Assembly: GCA_030432815.1 (NCBI GenBank)
Contig: JAUILB010000210.1
Span: 1-5,478, forward strand
DNA length: 5,478 nucleotides
Source: Alphaproteobacteria bacterium
GTDB taxonomy: Bacteria > Pseudomonadota > Alphaproteobacteria > Sphingomonadales > Emcibacteraceae
Reading direction: 5' to 3'
The position numbers were made by a program, and so were the translations under genes. Positions 1-5,405 of the stretch are shown one piece after another (the first letter of the stretch is position 1; every line of letters begins with the position of its first letter). The notes under the pieces are model-generated. The model ran no database searches. It was not told where the DNA came from and saw nothing but the letters and a program-made list of their open reading frames with translations.

Positions 1-456
1 CGGCCCATAAATGGATTTAAGTACCGCAAGCCCATTTATGGCCTGTGCCGGGAATAATTTCATATACTGGTAGCCCTGAGCGCTTAATTTCATAGCTTCA
101 CTTGTTGTGGAAACGCCGGGTAAAAATGGTATCGAAATATGATTTGCGGCCTCAACCAATTGGTTGGTTGTTCCCGGGCTTACTGCAAACTGCGCCCCTG
201 CATCGTAAGCTTCACGTAATTGTTTTTCATTTGTAACCGTACCAACACCAACAATAGCATCAGGGCAAGATTTCCTGATCAACTGCATCGCATCAAGCGC
301 CGCCGGTGTTCTTAATGTAATTTCCAGAACTTTATATCCATTAGAAAGGAGATCTTCTGCTAATGGAACAGCATCTATGGGGTCTTCTATCACCAATACA
401 GGTATATAGCTTACACCTCTCAATAATTCTGCAAATTTAAGATTTTGATGGCTCAT
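1..456 (-). CDS. eda: KDPG/KHG aldolase (Eda family), 3' end cut off by the window edge
   Basis: Class I aldolase that splits 2-keto-3-deoxy-6-phosphogluconate (or related 2-keto acids) into pyruvate and an aldehyde in the cytoplasm. The visible part is 152 residues from the ATG at 456; family members are about 205-215, so roughly the last quarter lies outside. Family motifs in order: EITLRTP (45-51) with the acid/base Glu45, GVGTVTN (70-76), AGAQFAVSPGTT (86-97), FLPGVST (111-117), and MKLFPAQA (132-139) with the Schiff-base Lys133. Glu45 and Lys133 fall at the same numbers as in E. coli Eda, which supports the start. A weak GGGA ribosome site sits 6 bases upstream. It is transcribed divergently from the transporter-nagA-nagB trio, suggesting shared control. 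The exact substrate (KDPG, KDPGal or hydroxyoxoglutarate) cannot be told from these motifs. Family is near certain; the pathway link is inferred. Confidence 0.93.
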   Translation of the reverse strand, partial: MSHQNLKFAELLRGVSYIPVLVIEDPIDAVPLAEDLLSNGYKVLEITLRTPAALDAMQLIRKSCPDAIVGVGTVTNEKQLREAYDAGAQFAVSPGTTNQLVEAANHISIPFLPGVSTTSEAMKLSAQGYQYMKLFPAQAINGLAVLKSIYGP

Positions 457-496
457 TATTTTTCCCGGCTTAATCAGTTAATAAGAAGAAATGGAT

Positions 497-517
497 GTCT
501 ATAAGGGCCGTCTATAA
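497..517. repeat. Tandem direct repeat GTCTATAA x2, possible operator or duplicated -10
   Basis: GTCTATAA occurs at 497-504 and again at 510-517, a period of 13 bases with GGGCC between. Read on the minus strand each copy gives TTATAGAC, close to a -10 box for the aldolase gene, about 40-60 bases before its ATG. It may be two regulator half-sites or a duplicated promoter element. The repeat itself is plain; the function is a guess. Confidence 0.4.
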
Positions 518-527
518 TTTTCACCCA

Positions 528-561
528 TTTGCCTTATATCTTAAAATGGTTACATGGCAAA
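528..561. repeat. Inverted repeat TTTGCC / GGCAAA
   Basis: Perfect 6-base arms at 528-533 and 556-561 flank a 22-base AT-rich spacer. The arms lie near the middle of the divergent region. It could be a pair of regulator half-sites, but arms this short can occur by chance, so this is only a candidate. Confidence 0.2.
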
Positions 562-574
562 GCTTACAATTAAG

Positions 575-589
575 GTTTCAATTTTAAAC
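575..589. promoter_or_regulatory. Imperfect palindrome GTTTCAATTTTAAAC, candidate operator
   Basis: The 15-base element has symmetric GTTT/AAAC ends with matching AA/TT positions inside, centred on 582. It lies just upstream of the likely -10 of the transporter operon (594-601), where a repressor would block RNA polymerase. The size and position suit a GntR, LacI or RpiR-type site, but no regulator gene is visible and the AT-rich background makes chance symmetry possible. Confidence 0.3.
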
Positions 590-593
590 AAAA

Positions 594-601
594 TATATAA
601 A
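594..601 (+). promoter_or_regulatory. Possible -10 element of the transporter-nagA-nagB operon
   Basis: TATATAAA at 594-601 is the best TATAAT-like sequence on the plus strand before the transporter start. It would put the transcript start about 35 bases before the ATG. No convincing -35 TTGACA-like box lies 16-18 bases upstream (about 570-577 reads TTAAGGTT), so an activator or an alternative promoter is possible. Confidence 0.25.
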
Positions 602-629
602 CTACCCATCAAAAGGGATAACGAAATAC

Positions 630-635
630 AAGGGA
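630..635 (+). promoter_or_regulatory. Ribosome binding site of the transporter gene
   Basis: AAGGGA ends 6 bases before the ATG at 642, good Shine-Dalgarno spacing, and fixes that start. The same AAGGGATAA string also occurs at 613-621, 17 bases earlier, where no start codon follows in range. Confidence 0.65.
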
Positions 636-641
636 TAAACA

Positions 642-1880
642 ATGACGGGCAAAACAAAAAATAAGATACTTATTGCATTAAGTGCTGTTGGTCCTGGCCT
701 GTTTTTGATTGGTTATAATATCGGTACAGGCAGTGTCACTACAATGGCAAGGGCCGGCGCACAATATGGCCTAACACTGCTTTGGGCCATCGCTCTTTCC
801 TGTATTTTTACCTATATTTTGATGGTTGCGTACGGCCAGGTAACTTTGGTTTCCAAAAAAACCGCCCTGATGAACATCAAAACAGAATTTAAATTTGGAA
901 AGCCTCTGGCACTTTACATCATGGCGGCACTGATCATAGGCGAACTACTGGCAGTGGTCGGTATTATGGGTATTGTTTCTGACCTTGTTCAGGAAGGAAT
1001 AAGGCTTACTAGCGATGGTATAGTTTTTTCAAAAGCATGGATTACAATTATACTAATCTCTTTGCTTTTTCTTATGTTCTGGTTCGGACGCTATAAAGCC
1101 TTTGAGAAAATACTTACCCTGTTTGTTATTATAATGGCATTCTGCTTCATTGTCGTATTTATTATGGTTAGTCCCGATCTTATGGAGCTGGCCGCAGGTT
1201 TAGTCCCGTCAATCCCTGATGAACCCGGCTCCATGGGGTTGATAGCTGCAATGGTTGGTTCCACTTGTTCAGCGGCCGTTTTTATCATGCGAAGCACTGT
1301 AGTTTCCGAGAAGGGATGGAATATCGATAACCTGAAAGATGAAAAAAGAGATTCTTTTGTATCAGCTTCAATGATGTTCCTGATCAGCGGTCTTATCATG
1401 GCAGTGGCAGCAGGCACGCTCCATTTGCTAGGGTTAAAAGTTGATAGTACACTGGATCTGATAAGCCTGTTTGAGCCTATTGGCGGTAAATTTGCTTCTT
1501 TTCTTTTAATTCTTGGGATTGTTGGAGCCGGATTATCAACAGTTTTTCCAATTGTCCTGATCGCACCGTGGCTGATTTCTGATTATACGGGTAAACCACG
1601 TGATATCCATTCACCCATGTATAGAATACTTATTATTGCTGGTCTGCTTATCGCATTTTTTTCCGTATTCCTTGACAGAAGCCCAACCATATTGATGGTA
1701 TTTTCTATGGCATTCCAGGCCGCCATCCTTCCCGCTGTTGCAATTCCGATCTTTATGCTGATTAACAGAAGCAATTTTATGAAAGAACATATAGCATCGA
1801 CACGGATGAATATTGGGTTGGTTGCCGTTATCATATTTTCGTTGGTAACAACTTACTTCGCGATCATGGGATTCTTATAA
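642..1880 (+). CDS. NRAMP-fold inner-membrane transporter lacking the metal-binding motifs
   Basis: A 412-residue membrane protein with about 11 hydrophobic helices (roughly 9-32, 44-67, 88-113, 131-149, 153-177, 197-222, 238-264, 284-313, 328-344, 349-374, 389-411), as in the NRAMP/SLC11 family of LeuT-fold transporters. Family landmarks: GPGL at 17-20, AGAQYG at 38-43, a GIVGAGLST stretch at 292-300 matching helix 8, and FQAAILP at 358-364 matching helix 10. The helix 1 metal motif DPGN is replaced by GTGS (28-31) and the helix 6 motif MPHN aligns with SAAV (210-213), so classical Mn/Fe binding looks impossible. It is first in a trio with nagA-like and nagB-like genes (47-base gap), and no other transporter is visible. 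I infer an organic substrate or a cation-coupled solute, but this is not proven. Family placement is confident; substrate unknown. Confidence 0.85.
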   Translation: MTGKTKNKILIALSAVGPGLFLIGYNIGTGSVTTMARAGAQYGLTLLWAIALSCIFTYILMVAYGQVTLVSKKTALMNIKTEFKFGKPLALYIMAALIIGELLAVVGIMGIVSDLVQEGIRLTSDGIVFSKAWITIILISLLFLMFWFGRYKAFEKILTLFVIIMAFCFIVVFIMVSPDLMELAAGLVPSIPDEPGSMGLIAAMVGSTCSAAVFIMRSTVVSEKGWNIDNLKDEKRDSFVSASMMFLISGLIMAVAAGTLHLLGLKVDSTLDLISLFEPIGGKFASFLLILGIVGAGLSTVFPIVLIAPWLISDYTGKPRDIHSPMYRILIIAGLLIAFFSVFLDRSPTILMVFSMAFQAAILPAVAIPIFMLINRSNFMKEHIASTRMNIGLVAVIIFSLVTTYFAIMGFL

Positions 1881-1917
1881 TTCCGTATCGTGTTTAGGCA
1901 AAAATAAATTTTTATTT

Positions 1918-1921
1918 GAGG
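1918..1921 (+). promoter_or_regulatory. Ribosome binding site that sets the nagA-like start at 1928
   Basis: GAGG lies 6 bases before the ATG at 1928. The reading frame could be extended to a TTG at 1916, but that codon overlaps this site and has no ribosome site of its own, so the ATG at 1928 is preferred. An AT-only palindrome (AAATAAA at 1902-1908, TTTATTT at 1911-1917) directly precedes it. Confidence 0.7.
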
Positions 1922-1927
1922 ATCAAA

Positions 1928-2026
1928 ATGAACAGTATGAATGATAATAGACGAGAATTTATCCGCAAAATTAGTGCAGCATCATTTGTTATAGGCAGCG
2001 GATTATTACCCCTGAGCTCTTTTGCA
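1928..2026 (+). other. Twin-arginine (Tat) signal peptide of the NagA-like protein
   Basis: Residues 7-14 read NRREFIRK, matching the Tat consensus (S/T)RRxFLK. A moderately hydrophobic stretch follows (about 15-29, rich in Ala, Gly and Leu) and then a signal-peptidase-like SFA at 31-33, giving probable cleavage before Gln34. A polar linker rich in Gln and Ser (34-45) precedes the enzyme domain. Tat exports folded proteins, which suits a metalloenzyme loaded with metal in the cytoplasm. Export is predicted from motif only. Confidence 0.8.
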
Positions 2027-3238
2027 CAAATGGATGGAAGTCAATCACAACAAAACCAAAAAATAAAAATTTTTAATGGTCGTGTTTTAACCCCCTATCG
2101 TGTGCTACCCGGAGGGACGGTTGTGGTTGAAAATGGTAAAATCATAGACGTAAGTGATCAAAATATAGATATTCCCGGAGCAATAGAAATTGATGCAAAA
2201 GGGCTTAATATTTCCCCGGGGTTCATTGATCTTCATGTGCATGGCGGCGGCGGACATTCATTTCTGGATGGTACAGTTGAAGCCTATCTGAAAGCGGCTG
2301 AAATGCATGCGCGCCATGGAACCACAGCAATGTATCCAACAGCAACATCAGGCGGTAAGGAAGAATTATTCAAAAATCTGGAAGTTTATGAACTTGCTGA
2401 TGCCCAAAATACCATGGGCGCACAATTTATGGGAATGTTTCTGGAAGGACCTTATTATTCAATGGAACAAAGGGGCGCGCAGGATCCGCGCTATATCCGA
2501 AACCCCGATCCTGAAGAATATAAGGAGATATTATCTCGGACATCGATTATTAAACGATGGGATTCTGCACCTGAAAAGGAAGGCTCACTGGAATTTGCAC
2601 GTTATCTGAAATCAAAAGGCGTGATGGCATCAATGGGCCATACCAATGCCGTTTATGAAGATGTTCTGGTGGCTTTTGAAAATGGGTATTCCCTTGCCAC
2701 ACATCTTTATTCCGGTATGGCTGGCGTAACACGACGTGACAGTTTCAGGTTTGCCGGTGGTGTACAAAGTGCGTTTCTTATTGATGAAATGAAGGTTGAA
2801 GTAATTGCAGACGGCAAACATCTACCCGCACCACTGCTTAAATTGATCTATCAAAGAAAAGGTGCAGATAAAATTGCCCTTGTTACAGATTCCATGAGAG
2901 CAGCCGGCATGCCGGACGGGGACAGTATCCTCGGTAGCCTTGAAAATGGGATTAAAGTTATCGTTGAAGATGGCGTCGCAAAACTACCGGACAGAACATC
3001 ATTCGCGGGAAGCGTCGCAACAACTGACAGGCTGGTGCGTACAATGATAACACTAGCAGATGTTCCAATGAAGGATGCCGTCAGAATGGCATCTATCACC
3101 CCAGCCAACATAATGGGGATCGCTGACCGGAAAGGATCTCTTGTCCCCGGAAAAGATGCTGATATTTTAATATTCGATAATGATATACAAATTGAAATGA
3201 CAATGGTGAATGGCAATATTGTCTATCAGAAAAAATAA
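1928..3238 (+). CDS. Tat-exported N-acetylglucosamine-6-phosphate deacetylase-like amidohydrolase
   Basis: A 436-residue amidohydrolase-superfamily protein of the NagA type; family members remove acetate from GlcNAc-6-phosphate. It is about 50 residues longer than E. coli NagA, mostly from the signal peptide. Motifs: PGFIDLHVHGGGG (97-109) with metal-ligand pair His103/His105, FLEGP (171-175) with Glu173, MGHTNA (236-241) with His238, ATHLYSGM (257-264) with His259, IADGKH (293-298), LVTDSM (318-323) with catalytic Asp321, AGS followed by the C-terminal SITPANIMGI and GSLVPGKDADILIF signatures. The set appears catalytically complete. Compared with E. coli NagA, Arg227 and His251, which touch the sugar phosphate, seem to align with Arg270 and His298, while NA after HLY is SG. 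It lies between the transporter and the nagB-like gene. The oddity is a Tat signal on an enzyme family that works in the cytoplasm; its true substrate may be unphosphorylated. Family sure, substrate not. Confidence 0.88.
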   Translation: MNSMNDNRREFIRKISAASFVIGSGLLPLSSFAQMDGSQSQQNQKIKIFNGRVLTPYRVLPGGTVVVENGKIIDVSDQNIDIPGAIEIDAKGLNISPGFIDLHVHGGGGHSFLDGTVEAYLKAAEMHARHGTTAMYPTATSGGKEELFKNLEVYELADAQNTMGAQFMGMFLEGPYYSMEQRGAQDPRYIRNPDPEEYKEILSRTSIIKRWDSAPEKEGSLEFARYLKSKGVMASMGHTNAVYEDVLVAFENGYSLATHLYSGMAGVTRRDSFRFAGGVQSAFLIDEMKVEVIADGKHLPAPLLKLIYQRKGADKIALVTDSMRAAGMPDGDSILGSLENGIKVIVEDGVAKLPDRTSFAGSVATTDRLVRTMITLADVPMKDAVRMASITPANIMGIADRKGSLVPGKDADILIFDNDIQIEMTMVNGNIVYQKK

Positions 3239-3265
3239 ATTCAACAAAAAACAAACCTAAATAAA

Positions 3266-3270
3266 AAGGA
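3266..3270 (+). promoter_or_regulatory. Ribosome binding site of the nagB-like gene
   Basis: AAGGA ends 10 bases before the ATG at 3281, a slightly long but workable spacing. The 42-base gap after the nagA-like stop has no hairpin followed by T-run, so read-through from the upstream gene is expected. Confidence 0.55.
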
Positions 3271-3280
3271 AATTGACCTC

Positions 3281-4048
3281 ATGCGAGAATTGCAGAAAGA
3301 TCAACTTAACGTAAAAATTTATTCCACACGCCCGGAAATGGGACAAGCCGCAGCAGACGAAGTAAGCAATAAAATCAATGAGCTCTTAAAAGAAAAAGAC
3401 TATATCAATATTGTATTTGCTGCCGCCCCATCACAGAATGAATTTCTCGCCGCTTTAAGGGAAAAAGACATCGATTGGGGCCGAATAAACGCATTTCATA
3501 TGGATGAATATGTAGGTGTGGAAAGAAATGCGCCGCAATTATTCGGTAATTATCTGAAAGATGTTCTCTTCAGTCACGTATCATTTAGGGAAGTTTATTA
3601 TATGAATGGTGATGTGGATGATTTGGCTGCTGAATGCCAGAGATACGCTGATCTGATGAAAAAATATCCCACCGATATAGTCATATTGGGTATTGGCGAA
3701 AATACACACCTGGCGTTTAATGATCCGCATGTGGCATTTTTCAATGACCCTGAAGTAGTAAAAATCGTTGATCTGGATGAGAAAAACAGATGGCAGCAGG
3801 TTGATCCGGATGATGACATATGTTTCAACGCAATCGAGGAAGTGCCAACCCACGCTATTACATTGACCATCCCAGTCCTATATGATGCGACCTATGCCTA
3901 TGCAATTTCGCCCGGTAAAAATAAAGCTGATGCCATTTATAGAACGCTGCGCGAAGACATACAGGAAAAATATCCTTCGACACTTCTTAGAAAACACCCA
4001 AGGGCTGTTCTATATATCGATGAGGACAGTGCTTCCGATCTGGATTAG
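3281..4048 (+). CDS. NagB-family glucosamine-6-phosphate deaminase/isomerase homologue, variant subfamily
   Basis: A 255-residue cytoplasmic protein with no signal peptide. NagB converts glucosamine-6-phosphate to fructose-6-phosphate and ammonia. Family motifs: FHMDEYVG (72-79) with the general base Asp75 (E. coli Asp72), LGIGENTHLAFNDP (136-149), GKNKADAI (about two thirds in) and HPRAVLYIDE near the end. It spans the catalytic core but lacks the C-terminal tail of the allosteric E. coli enzyme. Two departures are visible. The ring-opening triad Asp141-His143-Glu148 reads Asn141-His143-Asp148, and the N-terminal glycine-rich loop (TGGTP or TGSTP) is replaced by AAAPSQNE (47-54). I recall the AAAPSQNEFL form from a distinct NagB-like group common in carbohydrate loci. 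Last gene of the trio, next to a NagA homologue, which supports an amino-sugar role; a different sugar or pure isomerase activity remains possible. Confidence 0.85.
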   Translation: MRELQKDQLNVKIYSTRPEMGQAAADEVSNKINELLKEKDYINIVFAAAPSQNEFLAALREKDIDWGRINAFHMDEYVGVERNAPQLFGNYLKDVLFSHVSFREVYYMNGDVDDLAAECQRYADLMKKYPTDIVILGIGENTHLAFNDPHVAFFNDPEVVKIVDLDEKNRWQQVDPDDDICFNAIEEVPTHAITLTIPVLYDATYAYAISPGKNKADAIYRTLREDIQEKYPSTLLRKHPRAVLYIDEDSASDLD

Positions 4049-4070
4049 GAGAACTGTTATATACTTTAAA

Positions 4071-5405
4071 TTATTTTTTGGGGTTCGGGAAAGAGATCAA
4101 ATCAGTGGTCTCACCCCCACCCTCTACTTCCAGCGTGGCAAGAGCGTAAAATTTACCATCTTTACCCATCGCAAGTGAATTAATATGGATTGGTTCACTT
4201 CCATCTTCAAAAACAATCTCACCAAGATCTTCATATGTATGATCAATAATATCATAGGCAATGATATGATGATTTTTCAGGATCAGTTTACTAACCGCAT
4301 CCTCGCCGAATTCTGCAAATTCAGCCTCATTCGGATATGCATGGGAAATATGATAAAGGGTTCTTTGATCATGTCCGATAACAAGCCCTAAGCTAAACCC
4401 GTAACCTGTTGCACCAGCACGCTTAGATGTTTCAGAAGCCAACCGGTCCAGAAGTGTCACTTTATTGGTCATTGGATCAAGACTGAATAAATATTCGGAT
4501 TCGTTATGAACACCATAAATCAAATTATCCAGATCGGACCATATTGATTGGCGCCATTGGTATCCCATTGACCGGCCAACAGGAACACCGAAATAGTCTT
4601 TTTGCAGATTGTCAGTTTCAACCAGCCGAATTTCATCCTGATCATAAACATATTCATATATTTCACCAGAAGGATTATTAAAATAAGCGTGACCGTTTAC
4701 TTTACTAACACTAATGGAACGGCTTAGGATTTGATACCTGTCCCCATCACCTTCTTCACCGTCCGCGAAATATTCGCCCAGCTGTTTTAGGTTCCGGCTT
4801 TCAACATCATACCTGAATACTTCCCCCCGGGGCCATGTAAGACCATAAATCCGACCACGGTCCGTATCCATGGTTTGGGCAATAATCCCGCCTCTTGTTG
4901 GAGATGCTATACCCAGATCTTCAATTTCCCCTGTTGTCATATCATAAGAAAGTATGTGTCCCCCCTGATATGGCTGATAACCGGCAGGCGGATCACCCAT
5001 TAACTCCTTACCATCAACGTTCTTATAAAAATCTACGTGGGTCGCGAAATACAGTTTTCCTTTATATTCATAAAAATTCACATGGCTTTTTCCCTGCGGA
5101 ATTGCCTTCATTTCATAACCGTCTGTAACATCAGTAAGGTCTGCCAAATGTTCTATTTCAGCATTTTCCGGATTAAACGAATACATTTGTGCCCCAACGT
5201 CAAGATCACCTGAACATAAAACGTAATATATCAGACCGTCACTCGCCGAAGATATACCGTTATAATTACCCTTAGACTGGGGAAAATTGGTTGCGTATCT
5301 GGTCGCGATGATCTTAGTGTCATTTGCAAAGGCACTCAGCTCGAATGACATAATTGCTAATGGAAGTATAAGATATTTTATAGCTGATGTTTTTTTAGAA
5401 ATCAT
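4071..5405 (-). CDS. Secreted seven-bladed beta-propeller protein of unknown function
   Basis: A 444-residue protein with a Sec signal peptide (Lys4/Lys5 and Lys10, a hydrophobic core at about 11-21, and SAFA at 24-27 with cleavage before Asn28). The mature part shows repeated units in which a GxIYG-like strand leads to a strand with Y/F-S/x-Y/L-D, then a turn with T or S and a strand ending in LG or LD. I count about seven: roughly 48-90, 108-166, 172-210, 226-264, 284-322, 336-397 and 407-439. The best examples are ILSYDMTTGEIEDLG (151-165) and VFRYDVESRNLKQLG (196-210). Such propellers in sugar loci can be lactonases, lyases or binding proteins. Possible pocket residues include His108, His123, His150, Arg193 and His407, but no family-defining catalytic set is recognised. 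It is convergent with the nagB-like gene, 22 bases away. Propeller fold likely; function unknown. Confidence 0.75.
   Translation of the reverse strand: MISKKTSAIKYLILPLAIMSFELSAFANDTKIIATRYATNFPQSKGNYNGISSASDGLIYYVLCSGDLDVGAQMYSFNPENAEIEHLADLTDVTDGYEMKAIPQGKSHVNFYEYKGKLYFATHVDFYKNVDGKELMGDPPAGYQPYQGGHILSYDMTTGEIEDLGIASPTRGGIIAQTMDTDRGRIYGLTWPRGEVFRYDVESRNLKQLGEYFADGEEGDGDRYQILSRSISVSKVNGHAYFNNPSGEIYEYVYDQDEIRLVETDNLQKDYFGVPVGRSMGYQWRQSIWSDLDNLIYGVHNESEYLFSLDPMTNKVTLLDRLASETSKRAGATGYGFSLGLVIGHDQRTLYHISHAYPNEAEFAEFGEDAVSKLILKNHHIIAYDIIDHTYEDLGEIVFEDGSEPIHINSLAMGKDGKFYALATLEVEGGGETTDLISFPNPKK
5325..5405 (-). other. Sec signal peptide of the propeller protein
   Basis: The first 27 residues have Lys at 4, 5 and 10, a hydrophobic core YLILPLAIMSF (11-21) and a signal-peptidase I site AFA at 25-27. 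There is no Cys after the site, so it is not a lipoprotein; the product should be periplasmic or released. Confidence 0.8.

Larger units (their letters stand above)
457..641. promoter_or_regulatory. Divergent intergenic control region between the aldolase and the transporter operon
   Basis: These 185 bases separate two divergent start codons, so promoters for both directions should lie here. The stretch is AT-rich and I see no reading frame worth calling. It holds a tandem direct repeat (497-517), an inverted pair TATAAGG/CCTTATA (500-506 and 532-538), a second inverted pair TTTGCC/GGCAAA (528-533 and 556-561), and an imperfect 15-base palindrome (575-589). No single arrangement matches an operator I can name (NagC, NagR, LacI or GntR type). 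Region assignment is by position; the regulator is unknown. Confidence 0.6.

Noticed and set aside
1091..1417. Minus-strand open frame of 108 codons inside the transporter gene
   Set aside because: It is antisense to a clear membrane protein gene, and its translation has no recognisable domain or ribosome site; a shadow frame.
642..1880. Annotating the transporter simply as an MntH manganese transporter
   Set aside because: The DPGN and MPHN motifs needed for metal binding are absent, so the symbol mntH would mislead.
1902..1917. Perfect AT-only inverted repeat AAATAAA-TT-TTTATTT before the nagA-like gene
   Set aside because: The stem has no G-C pairs and a two-base loop, and it does not resemble an intrinsic terminator; probably an AT-rich leader that keeps the ribosome site open.
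1916..1927. Upstream TTG start for the nagA-like gene
   Set aside because: The TTG overlaps the GAGG ribosome site that serves the ATG at 1928, and it adds only four residues before the Tat signal.
2851..3216. Minus-strand open frame of 121 codons opposite the nagA-like gene
   Set aside because: It lies fully opposite conserved NagA motifs and its composition looks like the antisense of that gene; no independent support.
4027..4079. Possible intrinsic terminator after the nagB-like gene
   Set aside because: The stem (CAGTGCTTC with GGAGAACTG) has a G-A mismatch, a G-T pair and a 12-base loop, and the T-run is nearly 20 bases away, so it is too weak to annotate.
3882..4178. Plus-strand frame of 98 codons across the convergent junction
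   Set aside because: It overlaps the end of the nagB-like gene in another frame and runs antisense to the propeller gene, with no ribosome site or domain.
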